Of a stretch of 60,000 nt of DNA, positions 1-10,930 are shown one piece after another (within the stretch, counting starts at the first letter, position 1; every line of letters starts with the position of its first letter). The notes below the pieces were generated by a model, which was given only the letters and a program-made list of their open reading frames with translations, made no database searches and was not told where the DNA came from. Origin of the DNA: Takakia lepidozioides (taxonomy: Eukaryota > Streptophyta > Takakiopsida > Takakiales > Takakiaceae). The stretch lies in contig CM060731.1 in the NCBI GenBank assembly GCA_030704615.1, positions 38,504,001 through 38,564,000 of the forward strand, read 5' to 3'. A program made the position numbers and the translations under genes.

Positions 1-537
1 TGGGGACAGTTTTTATTAAAACAGGCTGCTGAGCTGTGCGTTCTCTCTTTACTTTCCATACGGTACCTCAACTTTTATCACCAAGCTAGGAAATCCGGCA
101 AGGGATGAAACCAATGTTTAAGTCTGCAGAGCCACAATAAACTGCAAATAGAGGTATGAGCCTCATAAGATAATCAGGGTGACAAGTAGGACAGTGGAAA
201 TTATACTACCAATTTGGTGCAATTTGTCTCTTCCTATTTTATGTAATGCTCCCTACCTTTCCTGCTGCCTACACTAAACCCAACACGAGCCAAGTAACCA
301 GAAGTTCACAAAACCAAGGCAGCAGACCTTTGTAGCCGCCACATGGATATCTCAGTATGCACTGCCTAACCATGTGCATTGTTATGTACCAGAAAAGATA
401 ATTCTTACACAGAGTATGTTTTGCTGTCGCCGTGATCCAGGCCGAAGACGGGATAACCTTGTTTGAGCACAAACAAGCTGGCATGTAAAGAGGAAAAGGA
501 GGGTGAAAAATAAAATCCACAATTTCATCACACTGAC

Positions 538-2830
538 CTGCACTCTGCTCCACAGCAGTGGAACCACCACACTTGCACAGCTCTCCACATACACGTTTGC
601 CCACAACGGGCGGTTGGGAAACTCTAGTAATAACGTATCAGTTTGTGTCGTCTTGTTACTATTAGACACATACAAGGACTGTGGCAGAACTTCAAATCGT
701 GTTCCTGCAGCTCCAGTGTTTTCTGGACACCCTAAGCTATCCCCACCTGCCAGGCAATGACAGCACAAAATGTGATTTGAGCAAATGTGGGGCAATCTGA
801 TGCACTTAAACAGCTCTCAATAGTCCCTGTTTCTGCAAATGTATTGAGCCTTTTCTAGGTTAGTACAACTTCAGTTACTGGAGCCCAATGTACAGATATA
901 GGCCATATGTATCCACAAAACATATAACCATGTGCAGACTAAATGAGAGATTTCGAAACATAACTGAATAGTTCTAGAAGCTTTCTCATTGATTTTGTAT
1001 GCCTATGATAAACCCAGTTCATCCACAGAACCCAAAGGGTAAGAGTAAGAGGGGAGGGAAAGAGAGACTGGGAGAGATGAGCCCTAACCATGGGTTGACA
1101 CCGTCACACCATCAAGCCTCATGCATTCAATGGAGATGCGGCCCCCTCCGCCACCCCCACGCCCAGTCCCTCCAGAGGCAGAGATTACACCATTTCCTTT
1201 GCTGCAATCAAGTCCATTTCCGCCACTGGGTTCAGCAGGATTGGCTTGTACAAATATGTGACCCCTCTATCACTCAATAGTCTTTCAATAATCACTGAGG
1301 TCACCAATTGCGCTCATTACCTGTTCGACATGATACAAGAGCTAATGTTTGGGAGTACGGATCAGACCACAGGGCTAATGCGTGGATTCTTTCCATAGAA
1401 CAATATGTGGAACCCAAAAGTACGTTTCTCTATAGTAACCCACATAGTCCCTGCACCTCTGTTCACCAACTTTCAAACTCTTGAGGCTGGGCCCAAAGCC
1501 CTGGCCCTGGTGGGGTCTGATTGCTAGGCAGCTTACACACAGCAGATCGATGCTTGTGGCTTTCTAGAGGATATCTGGAAAGCCCAAACTAATTGTTTAC
1601 AACAAGGTAAGTCACGCTACTGAAGTAACCACCTGACAAAGGTAGTGCCTGTTTCCAATGTTTCCGTCCAAACTGGGCGCAGGTTCTATGGCCACAAGGC
1701 TACGGCAAACAAAGCCATATAAGTACATTCTATAAAAACCCATCTGCTGACCTACACTGATACTTCGACTCAGCATGGGTGCAATATGGCTGATGAAACG
1801 TTGAAAACATCAGTGCATACCTGACATACACATGCATACTAGAGAAACACCCACAACCAAGTTTTACTCTTCCCCTCCTTCAAGGTGTACACTGTTGAGA
1901 TGGGCCCCTAATTGTGAGCATGGACATCTGCTAAGCAAATGCCACAATGAGAGAAACTCACATCCGAGATGCTTTTACATAGATGCTGCCTCCAGAACCA
2001 CCACCACCCTCGTTTCCAACAGAACCGCCATTGGCCTCTATAGTACCATTAAGCACCAAGTTCCCTTCCACTGTCACAGCCACACGGCCCCCTCCCCTTC
2101 CTCCAAAGTCTTCTGTTCTATTTGTGCTCCCCCCTTTACTCCCATAGCTCCAAGGTTTGGCAAGGGCCGCCCAGGAATACACATCCCCACCCCAGGTGTC
2201 GTGCTGGTCTTTGCCATCATCTTGCACACAAGAAGCTCCTCGGCCACCATGGCCCCCACCCCCTCCATCAGTCCCCATGGGTGTCCCACTCGTTTGAGGA
2301 GGTGGGGTTCCTGCCAATGCAGTGGTGTTGAAAGTGGAGCCATCGCTAATGCTCACATTAGCCGCTTCCATTAACAGAGTTCCACTTACAATTGACGAAT
2401 TTTGACCCACATTCAGATTCCCAGTCAACAATACAGTCAAAGTGCACCCATCAACCATGCAAGTGATTGAGACATTGGGTAGAATCTCTAGGGTTCCTGC
2501 TCCGACAATCACTGAATCATTAGTCAAAGAGACTGACTGATTGAGCACACAGATGGTATCAAAAGATCCTAACCCACCTAAATCAGTCTCACAGGAGAGA
2601 GATTGGTTCACTAGATTGTGGAGGCAAATAGGTTCAAGGACAGGTTGGGACAGTTCGCAACTGGGGGGCTTTCTGGGAGGTCTCTGTGAGATCCCTGGTG
2701 CATTGGTAGGGCTTGGCGGAGTCCATAGGGCAATTGATTTGTCTAGAAGGCTACATGATAGAAGAGGAAAAAGGTGAAACAGTGAGAGTAAGATCCTAAA
2801 TACGCGGCCTTGGAAGCGGAGCACCATCAT
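538..2830 (-). CDS. Plant glycine-rich secreted/cell-surface protein (Arabidopsis At5g11700/At4g32920-like), 5' part
   Basis: Three exons can be placed: 1962-2830, 1089-1201 and 538-746, with donors GTGAGT, GTTAGG and GTCAGT and matching cag acceptors. Their lengths (869+113+209) give 397 uninterrupted codons. The N-terminus has a hydrophobic signal-like segment (about residues 8-27) and the next part is Asn-x-Ser/Thr rich. Then come Gly-rich blocks typical of the family: GGGGGHGGRG, WGGDVYSW, PWSYGSKGGS, GGGGSGGSIYVKA, GGTGRGGGGGGRIS, and GCPENTGAAGT followed by SLYVSN and PLLWSRVQ. In land plants this is a long protein (over 1,000 residues) of unknown biochemical role, predicted to be extracellular or membrane-anchored. 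The start is the first in-frame ATG before the signal segment. Later exons are not recognisable in 1-530 and probably lie left of the window. Intron 1 holds a dispersed repeat. Confidence 0.88.
1441..1650. repeat. Dispersed repeat, copy 1 (inside intron 1 of the glycine-rich gene)
   Basis: This stretch is clearly related to 22855-23070: both contain the series CATAGTCCCTGCACCTCTG-like, TTCACCAACT, a GGGGTCTGATTGCTAGG-like block and TCTGGAAAGCC in the same order, with small indels and substitutions. It has no coding signal. It is most likely a fragment of an interspersed element. Confidence 0.7.
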
Positions 2831-4844
2831 CCTGCAGGTTTACCCTCATAGTCAAGCCCTCGATGCAAATCCTTCTGGAGCACCTAGAGATATTTCACAA
2901 CCAAACCCCCCCACAGCGAGGAGATCTTCTCAAACACCGGCCAAGTTTAGGGTCCCCTCGCGCTTGGTAGTTCAAAAGTGGCACGGCTCTATCCATCCTT
3001 CGAAACACTGCATGGCTTGAGCATGTTGAGGCTGTTCAATGCCAACCAGCAACACTGGGAGGGAGAGGAAACTGGCTCCCAATTACTCTCCCAGATCCGT
3101 AAGTCCCACGTCTAAAAATTGTTCTGAGCTCAAACGCCAAAGTCCTGGAGAACCTGCTGCAAGTACATTTGATAGGAGAAGAAGATTACCTGGGAGATGA
3201 ATGCATGAGACGATTCTAAGGATTATACTTTTGCTTAAATCTCTGAGCTGCATGAAGAGTTGAGATTGGGGCATAATGGAAATTTAGCTTCTACATACAT
3301 AACCTGGTTCTCCATTCAAACAGAAATACCATGCACCTTGACCTATCTTGACTCGAAGCAAAAGGCATTTCCAAAATCAACCCTAAACTTTAAAGAAACC
3401 TCTATTACTCTATCTAGAATTTCCTCAACTCATGAAAAAAGAGCCTCAAAACATTGGAAGTGCCCAAGAAGTCCCTCATACCTCCTTTGCAAATCCGCTG
3501 ACATCTACTTGTGCCCCCTGATGAAGACCCTGTAATGACCATTTCTCACTCCGTAGAAAGCGCTCGATAATATCACGACATACAACTCCCAGCTTAACCT
3601 CTTCACTCCGTCCATCCAAGAGGCAACCAATTTGCAGCTAAGACAAGACCTCCGTCTTGCATAAAACACATGTCGAACTACGGACCACCACCTGCAGCGT
3701 GTGACCTCCGATTCACGACCTGCGCATTGTCCATCCCCATCCAATAAATCCCTTTCCCCTCAGCTGCAGCTGATTGCATAATCCTTCACACAATTGCAAA
3801 ACCCCGACTAAGTTAGCGATGCAGCAAGCTCATGAACCCTTCCTTCCTCTCCCTCTTCTCCACTGTTCACCTCAATCTCTTCACCACGGATGCCTCCCAC
3901 GTCGCAGACAGAGAGAGACAGAGAGAGCAAGAGCGATCCGAGCAAAGATTGCAAGCAACGGGAGCTGCCCTCCCTTTGCATCGCCCGTTACCGTTGGGCT
4001 GACGGAAAGCTGACCGCGCGGTCCCAGCGCGGTCCCTCTACGTATTCTGAAACGCCCGTAAATACGTATATTCAAGTGGGATGGATGAACTATGCCTACC
4101 TACTTTGGACGAAAACGTGCGCTTCCAGATGATAACCAGGATGAGCTTGGGCTGAGTTATAGACATGGCAAGAACGAGGTGACGCTTTTCCATGCTGTCA
4201 AGTTTTCATTGGCTTAAAAACTGTAAAAACATATTTTCGTGTCGGAGGTGACGTGGCTGACATGCCCGTATCGCAACGGATGTAGCAGTTTATCTCATCC
4301 AATAGGCTTTCCACCGATCAACTGACGTACTACGTTCATCGAGGCATCTTTCTGGGGAACATTTATAACGGGGAGCAGGTGTGACGTGGAGGGAAGACAG
4401 GGACACAAGTGTTGTGTCACGTTGCGGGCGGTGCATGTGCCACGTGGAGAACCCCAGGTTTTCCAGGGTGACCTGGCAATCTTCAGGCCTCTGCTTACTG
4501 TCGTTCACTGCGGGTGACCACGTCACCCGGCCCGTTGACAATTTCTTATTTTCTCGATAATCGGGAACGATAAGATATATGAGCGCTTTTGAATAATTAT
4601 GTTCTAGAAACCGGATGAGGGCGTGAATGATGTAGCAGTTTTCATTCGTATCTGGCGAGGCCCACCATTCATTCCTCGTAACGGAAACGGAAAGTGATTC
4701 TGGGTCGTTAGTCGTTAACAGCGCGTGCCCAATATTTGGACACTTGCGATGTGGGTTGTGGATAATGCAGCACGTGTCCCGAAGGAAGAATCGGTCAACG
4801 GTACGGGCAGCGCAGCCAAATTATCTTGCCATGCTCAGGTTCTG

Positions 4845-4865
4845 TAACCCTAACCCTAACCCTAA
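4845..4865. repeat. Short telomere-like repeat, three TAACCC units
   Basis: Three TAACCC units plus TAA. It may be a telo-box type promoter element or an interstitial telomeric remnant. It is too short to imply a chromosome end. Confidence 0.6.
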
Positions 4866-5387
4866 GATTGAGGCTGGCCTCTAGCTGATTTGATTTTTCG
4901 GGTGTTTGGGGCAGATATTGAGTTGGTTATTTTTAACGCTTAAAAAGGAGAAGAAAGAATGCGGAATTTGTCGCGGCATGGATGATGTTCGGATAATGGT
5001 ATGTACGGTGTTGACGGGTTCGTCCATATAATGCCGACCAATGCATAGCGGATCGATAAGTGACTTCCCCAAGTACAAAGATATATCCGAACTTGTCCAA
5101 AAAGTATAGGTAGTCATACAACAACAGGGTGGCCCCTCAACATGGCACATATGACAATCTGCTGTAAGGCTGGCCGACTAATGTCTTTGTAAATACCATA
5201 AGACCTCCGCTTTAGTGGTCACTTCTTGTTAGAAGTACGAACCGATGTTGAGATGGTGGAACATTGTGGATTAGCATCTCGTAGCCTAGTTAGCAACCAC
5301 GCTGCTCTTTGATGAATCCTGCGATAGACACCATTTATATATATATGATGCCTCCCAAAGGAAGCAAATATTATGGTGTCTCTTCAC

Positions 5388-5410
5388 CCGGAAGGCCTAT
5401 TGCCTTCCGG
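5388..5410. repeat. Perfect 9-bp hairpin CCGGAAGGC / GCCTTCCGG
   Basis: Arms at 5388-5396 and 5402-5410 are separated by a 5-nt loop. The hairpin lies just outside the proposed LTR start and its function is unknown. Confidence 0.6.
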
Positions 5411-5427
5411 CAGGAAGGCGGACACTT

Positions 5428-6324
5428 TGTGACAACCGTATAGCCCGATTTATACTCCAGTATCGGGTTATACTAGCCACCCATCGAGGTTGGGTAGCGA
5501 GTGATCATGGGAACAAGCGAATATACCGTATATTCCTAAGATGCCTTTCGAATATTCTTCAGCGAAACGAAAATTGAAAAACTAAAAAATTTGCGAAACT
5601 ATTTTAACTGCTCACATAGGCCCTCAAAACAACGATTAAGAAACAAGTAACCCCTATACATGATAAACATGTTACCCTATAGGTGTGGGATTTCCTCACG
5701 CTATGCTCACCCAATACTAAGCCCTTTCCATGATAGACTTGAGAAAAGGGCGCTGAGACTCCTAGAGACCTTAAAGGTTGTCACGTCCATGGATAATTTA
5801 TCGAGACGAAACTCTCACTCCCGAAACGACCACTTAATTTTTAATTTCTCAATGTGAAATTAAAACTCTCACTCCCGAAACTACTACTTAATTTTAATTT
5901 CTCAATGCGGAATTAAAACTCTTACTCCCGAAACTACTTCTTAATTTTAATTTCTCAATGCGAAATTGAAAGATAGATTAGATAGTTTATCGTTTTGGTG
6001 TACTACACCCTATAAATGCACCGTGCCTCAAAACATGTAACTCTTATGACCGCGGTTTAAAAACATACAACCCCCATGACCGTGGGTTGTGCTTATGCCG
6101 TGCTTATTCCCTTCTCTTCCCCATATACACATGATACACTCTTATTGCCCGGTGTACTATCATGCAGAATCTTGTCCGTCGTATAAAGAAAGATCAACGA
6201 TCAGCTGACGAGCAGTTGCATCAAGTAGAACATCTCAACATCACTTCTTTTCTAGCTTTCTATCTCTTAGGATCAACGCTATTAGTTTTGATTCCTTGGA
6301 TCTAGAAATCTACAAGTTTTTTCA
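5428..6324 (+). mobile_element. Probable single LTR (5' LTR type) of a Ty3/gypsy-like element
   Basis: The segment starts with TGTGACAACC and ends with TTCA (TG...CA). It has a TATAAA-type signal near 6012 and is followed directly by a tRNA primer-binding-site-like sequence at 6325. A near-palindrome around TATAGCCCGAT/ATCGGGTTATA follows the start, and three tandem repeats of about 54 bp lie at 5809-5970. No internal coding region follows, so only an LTR and leader remain. The boundaries are inferred from TG/CA and the PBS; no second copy is in the window. Confidence 0.45.
5809..5970. repeat. Three tandem copies of an about 54-bp unit
   Basis: Each unit has ACTCTCACTCCCGAAAC (the third reads ACTCTTACTCCCG), then a TTAATTTTAATTTCTCAATG stretch and GAAATT. 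The repeat start ACTCT recurs at 5811, 5865 and 5918, so the period is 53-54 bp. It lies inside the proposed LTR upstream of its TATA-like box and may be an LTR enhancer-type repeat. Confidence 0.75.
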
Positions 6325-6343
6325 AGGCGCCGTTACCGACCCC
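6325..6343 (+). promoter_or_regulatory. Candidate primer-binding site (tRNA-Asp type)
   Basis: AGGCGCCGTTACCGACCCC is close to the plant gypsy PBS that pairs with the 3' end of tRNA-Asp (TGGCGCCGT...). It directly follows the proposed LTR end, as expected for first-strand priming. The first base differs from the usual T. Confidence 0.45.
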
Positions 6344-6796
6344 CCTAAAAACGTGTTGGTTCGGGTTGTGTTCTTATTGCACCCAGTGCATTCGCGGTTC
6401 GCATCCTGGTGCATTGCTACATTTGTCTCCATTCTTTTGAAGATCCTAAGCATTTTTATAATGTTAGCTGCAACACCGTCTCCATTCTTTTTATCACAAA
6501 GCTTTTCATTCATCCGATGAGGCGACAAAGACGAAGACCGAGTACTTCATCTTGAACATCGGAAGATAGAGACCATGGCGGTTCATTTTCAAGAAGCACG
6601 GTTGTAGGCTTCACCGAGATCAGTGCTCACGTGAGCATGCTCACCTTGTGCTCACATGATACCAACCCCCCACTTATCAAAAAAATTGAACCCGCCAGCT
6701 TGCCACCTACACTGCCATCTACGAAAGCCCAAAAAGGCCAGAACAACAGCCATGGCAAAGCCCGGGACAATACCCTAGTCCGGGCCTAAGATTCCG

Positions 6797-6975
6797 TACG
6801 TCGTGCGCATGCATATCGCTACACAACTACATCGCTGTCCAAAACCACACAACACATGTGCACGCCACACACTAGTATATTACTAGTCCAACCACTAGTC
6901 CAACCACTAGGCTACAACTAGTCAGTCACTAGGCTGCCACTATACTGCCCACTATGGCAGTCACTAGTCCACACA
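6797..6975 (-). mobile_element. Truncated second LTR copy in tandem with the 6977-7470 LTR
   Basis: This repeats the first about 180 bp of the LTR at 6977-7470 (same orientation, same TGTGTGGACTAGTG start, CTAGT-rich body, TGCGCACGA end). It begins one base after the CA end of that LTR. Similarity stops near 6797. Confidence 0.75.
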
Positions 6976-6976
6976 A

Positions 6977-7470
6977 TGATAAAGAAGAAGAATACAAGCA
7001 CAAGCTCATGCGAGCTCACAAAGCTGAAGCATAAACTCATGCATATATAAACTCATCACTCAAATACAAGTCAAGCCAAGTGCATCCCACGCCATGGGAA
7101 ATCCACACAACAGCGCCATAGCTAGGCGCGGTGAGGCTCAACTCGAGAAAGATGAGCCTCCCACGCTTGCCGTGAAGATAACCACTCCAGGGCCTAAATC
7201 TGCCTTGACCCCTGGATTGACACTTGGGCCAATCCCAAATGTCAATATGTAAAAGCTAGCTATTTCCTAGCTAGTTTCACACTAGTGGTAAAATAACTTG
7301 ACAGCTGTCGTGCGCATACATATCGTTACACAACTACATCGTTGTCCAAAACCACACAACACATGTGCACGCCACACACTAGTATATCACTAGTCCATCA
7401 CTAGTCCAACCACTAGGCTACAACTAGTCAGTCACTAGGTTGCCCACTATGGCAGTCACTAGTCCACACA
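6977..7470 (-). mobile_element. 3' LTR of the gypsy/methyltransferase element
   Basis: On the minus strand it begins TGTGTGGACTAGTG and ends TTCTTTATCA, about 494 bp, TG...CA. It is preceded by a polypurine tract (AGGGGGGCGA at about 7473-7482) that follows the end of the integrase/PHD frame, as expected for a 3' LTR. A TATATA sequence near 7046 could be its promoter. A related partial copy follows in tandem. No matching 5' LTR is visible beyond gag at 13.7-15 kb. Confidence 0.65.
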
Positions 7471-7730
7471 ATCGCCCCCCTAGCTGGTGCTTAGGTCCCT
7501 CTAAATTCAGGTAGCCACAAGATGTGATAGTTACCATAGCCTCACTAAGTCCTCCACCACTGTCCCTACTACACTCAAACTCGATAGATCAAGAGGCCGG
7601 GTGCAAGAGTTGCCCCATCGTTAGTCGCCGTCTTGCAATCTGTGAACTTGAGCTTGGGATCTCGTGTATTGACTCCTATGAGTTTGGCCTCTCATGTCTT
7701 GTTAGCTGCCTCTAGTCATGTCCACTGCCA

Positions 7731-9235
7731 TTATCCCAAGCAGTGTGGACACAACCAATCTCCGTCAGGAACCTTCTCAAGAGGTGGTGTCAAGCATCCC
7801 ATATGTCAACCCCTTGAGCATCGATCACACACCAGCATGGTGACTGCCCCTTTGGCAGACCCACAGAGCATGCACCTCAAACCTGCAGGTACCATTGCCA
7901 AGTTTGGGTCAACTCTGCCATCGACATTGGGAAGGTGACATGACGCACAATTACGCACATGGTCCTTCCAAGTCATGTCATCCCGACCCTCCAAGATCAG
8001 GACTCCTAAGGGCAACACCTCTCGAACCCTCAGAATAACACGCCTTGCAGTGACATCCAGGGTCGTAGGAGCAGTCTGCTGCAAATAAACATAGTCACCA
8101 GGGCTAAACCTCCGAACCCCAGGACGATATCCTCCACCACATATAGTGGCATACCTCAACGTATCACGGTGTTGTGCAATGGCAAGGTTCTCAAAAGCCA
8201 TGGGCATGACTTTCTTGAACAACTCTGCACGCTGATCACATGCACGTACCCACACGTCCGGATCATCAAGATTAAGGACTTGAGCAGTGTCCCTACGAAT
8301 GGCTGCAGGCAAATCCGGCTCTCGGCCAAAGAGAAAGAAATATGGTGAGAAAGATGCAAGTGATGCTTGTTTGCTGAACCTGCAGCCCATGGCTAACCAA
8401 GGCACCTGAAGATCCCAATCTCCTAGGTGTCCTTTCTGCAAGCCATACTTGCGCAAACCCCTCTTCACCGTTTGAACAACTCTCTCTGTCAAGCCATCGG
8501 CCTCAGGATGATCCCGAGAAGTGGTGCGGTGGTCTATCAAGGCTTTATCACACAAAGCCTGAAACTCCCCCAAGAACTCTCTCCCTTGGTCCGTGAGTAC
8601 CTCAGCTGGAGCACCGAATCGGCTAAGCACACGATCCAAGAATGCATACGCAGCCCCCTCACTAGCCTTGTCAGGCAATGAAACCACTCAATCCACTTGG
8701 AGAAGTGTTCCACCATCACCAACACATATCTGTGGTGGCGCATAGTTAGTGGCAACGGTCCTGCGAAGTCAAGACTCCACCTGTAGCCCAATCCCATGAT
8801 TGGTAAAGGATGCAACTGTGGTGTAGGGGCGTTGAATGAAGCATGCACCCTGTCACACACCATGCACCTAGCCACGAACTGTTGCACCTTTGTATGCATA
8901 CCACGCCACCAATACTACCCCTGCAGTAAACTGTGAGTGCGTCGCACTCCAAAATGCCCCAACTCCTCATGGGCATGCCGCACTAACCGTGTACGATATG
9001 TGGGGTGAGGCACAATCCTCACCCGACCATCTTCCCATACTCGGAGCAGGTGTATCCCCTCCCACTTGAACCTCTTGGTTCGTTGTAGGATCCGATCCCT
9101 CTCATTGGCAGTCACAGTGGCTGCCATGTCTCCAGTACGGAGGTAGTCCAACACAGCCGAATCCTCATGTATATCTCTAGTACCACCTGGCTCATCACTA
9201 GCCTCAGGGTCCTCAGACACTCCGTCTACAGTCAT
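7731..9235 (-). pseudogene. Gypsy integrase with C-terminal PHD finger (broken)
   Basis: The H2C2 zinc-binding part is at about 9000-8860: HEELGHFGVRRTH, then CMVC. It is interrupted by a TAG at 8915. The catalytic core shows D in SLDFAGP, D in TDQGREF and E in DGLTERVVQTVKRGL, the D,D,E triad of integrases. A one-base frame change near 8685 separates the first D from the rest. After the core comes the family-typical FGREPDLP and GDYVYLQQ region, then ASCHLPNVDG. From 7874 to 7734 a C4HC3 PHD finger follows: CMLC, CDRC, then HMGC and WLCPHC. The expected Trp before the His is a TGA stop at 7806. Chromodomains are common at this place in gypsy integrases; a PHD finger is not what I would expect. 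Confidence 0.85.
7734..7874 (-). other. PHD-type zinc finger at the integrase C-terminus
   Basis: All eight ligands of a C4HC3 finger can be read in one frame: Cys-x2-Cys, Cys-x2-Cys, His-x2-Cys and Cys-x2-Cys, with the PHD-typical LTPPLEKVPDGDWLCPHC block. The frame ends three codons later. The only defect is a TGA where PHD fingers have Trp. PHD fingers usually read histone H3 tails, so this domain may guide integration or be a chromatin reader for the element. Confidence 0.85.
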
Positions 9236-9670
9236 CCCTGTTGTAGGTCCAACCTGACCTCCCAGAGATCTTGAGTTCTCATCTGAATCAAAGACCTCTC
9301 CATGTCACTGTATCTATAGGGTCTCCGAAAGATTGGCGTGTCAGTGGCCAACTCAATATGGATCTCTTGACCCTTCAGTGCTCCCAAGTCCTTCAAACTG
9401 AAGGCAAAACAATTCATGTAAGCCCTCAGGAACCGCCGTATATGTCATCTCTCTCCTCCGGTGACAATGGGTCCAATGTCAGGCTCCCAATTGTCCTCCG
9501 TAACTACAACCTTAAGTCCAGTGGGCTTAGAGGTAGAGGACGCATCCAGTGGTTGCTATGTTGCAACCTCTTGAGCAGTACTCCATACCTGCTCAGTCAA
9601 TGACAAGGCCTCATCTTGCCCCATCATCTCATCCTCGAGGACTTCCTCAACCTGAGAAAAATCCCCAGCC
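9235..9670 (-). pseudogene. Acidic linker and N-terminal stub of reverse transcriptase; rest deleted
   Basis: After the methyltransferase stop, an acidic segment (about VEEVLEDEMMGQDE) leads into the typical RT entry: FAFSLKDLGALKG, then HIELATDTPIFRRPYRYS and ERSLIQ. The frame carries TAG at 9556-9558 and TGA at 9445-9447. The sequence then jumps to the pre-integrase region within a few codons. The whole RT palm (including the FADD-type motif) and RNase H, normally over 1.5 kb, are absent. This looks like an internal deletion joined near 9240. Confidence 0.75.
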
Positions 9671-10930
9671 TCATCCATCACCGCCACCTTGGCGGCACTC
9701 CCTCTGAACCTCGAGCACCTCCCACGTGTGCCATGGATGCCTACACCCCGTGATCCTCACATGCTCGCCCCCACTCACTGCCTGTACCGTCTCGGTAGGC
9801 AGAGAGACCAGCGAGGGAAGTGCACTCCGCACTCTGCATTGCTCAGCCATAGCCAAGCTGATAATGCAGGTCAAGCAATTGAGATCCATTGCTTGCCCCA
9901 ACACCTGACGACGTGCTGCTTCAGAAAGAGATGGCACCGCCATGGTACCAGTGATAAAACCCATTGCCCGCTCACGCTCGTCAGCATTAGGCTCCACTAA
10001 CTGCTGCAACTGAGCATCCCACAGGAGGCCAGGCCCACAATCCCGGAAAGCATGCGATCCTGGGAAGCTGAGCGGTGTAGGTAATGCTGCTCGTGGTTGA
10101 CCCACCTTGTTGACCACTGCCAAAGGCGAACGGTCATCGTGTCTCATACACTGAGACTGCCTCCTTGTCTCCAGAATGCTATCCACTGTGAGATGTGTTG
10201 GCCGCTGCACCCCATCAAATGCACGCTTGAGCAGTGCGGGTGGCATCAAGTTAGTCCACCATAGCCGTGGACGATGAGCTCGTGACCCCACTGTAGCTGC
10301 ATCTAACAACACTGCTGACCCAAGCCACGACCGGACTTGATGCACACTGGCCATCATTCTGGCCCGAGAATCGCCCATCAGTGGCACATTCTCCAAGATG
10401 TATGCTGGAGATACAACTTGATGAAGCTACAAGTAGCGCAAAACCCACACCATTTTCCAAAACAGACCCGACCTCAAGTCTCGCAATCCATTGTCATGCC
10501 CGGCTGATGAATGCCCTTGGCAGGGCCAACCTGCCACTACCAGATCAATGGAGCCAACCCGCTCCAAATCTTGCGCCCCCAATAACGAAATGTCTGCTGG
10601 CAAGGCCTGCTGATATCCACGAACTGTAGCCGCCGGCAACAACTCAGGGTACCGCTGCACCAACTGAGCAACATGGCAAAGTGAAACGCATCGTGCAGTC
10701 TCATCCCTCTCCACATACATGTGATGTCGAACTCGTACACCTGCCTGTAACAAAGCAGCCAATCTGGTGCTGATCCCGCCAAACAAGTCCAGAAGAGAAA
10801 TGTCTTCATCCGGATACTGCCACACAATAGGTATGGTGTCCAATGGAGACAACTGAGGTGGTCCTGGTGCAATCCCCGCACTCTCCTCCTCTCCTGATGG
10901 TACAAAAACCTCTACCCATGTTTGTTGCAC
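9671..10930 (-). pseudogene. C5 cytosine DNA methyltransferase domain of the retrotransposon
   Basis: About 420 codons in one frame with a single TAG at 10427-10429. Motif I (SAM binding) is DLFGGISTRLAALLQAG near residue 48. Motif IV is DLVVAGWPCQGHS with the catalytic Cys in PCQ, followed by SGLFWKMVWVLRYL. Motif VI is ENVP just after the TAG. Motif VIII-like is SRAHRPRLWWTNL. The motif X-like end is RQVLGQAMDLNCL. The enzyme family transfers a methyl group from SAM to cytosine C5. The start overlaps the end of the protease frame in a different phase, so it was probably part of the polyprotein. De Mendoza and colleagues reported cytosine methyltransferases in charophyte and dinoflagellate retrotransposons; this copy fits that group. 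The stop makes it inactive unless it is an assembly error. Confidence 0.85.

Larger units (their letters stand above)
2831..5427. other. Intergenic region without a recognisable gene
   Basis: This is upstream of the glycine-rich gene (promoter and 5' UTR side) and then general intergenic DNA. Open frames here are short, overlap on both strands and have no family motif. A short telomere-like repeat sits at 4845-4865. Confidence 0.6.

Noticed and set aside
1832-2374. + strand frame opposite exon 1 of the glycine-rich gene
   Set aside because: It is an antisense shadow of the GC-rich Gly repeats; no motif of its own.
3505-4132. Several overlapping frames of 60-90 codons on both strands
   Set aside because: No motifs, no splice context, and they overlap each other.
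4845-4865. Chromosome end / telomere
   Set aside because: Only three units, inside non-telomeric sequence.
7806-7808. TGA read as an amino acid (recoding)
   Set aside because: Normal genes in the window use TGA as a terminator (ALDH3) and the element has TAG stops too; decay is simpler.
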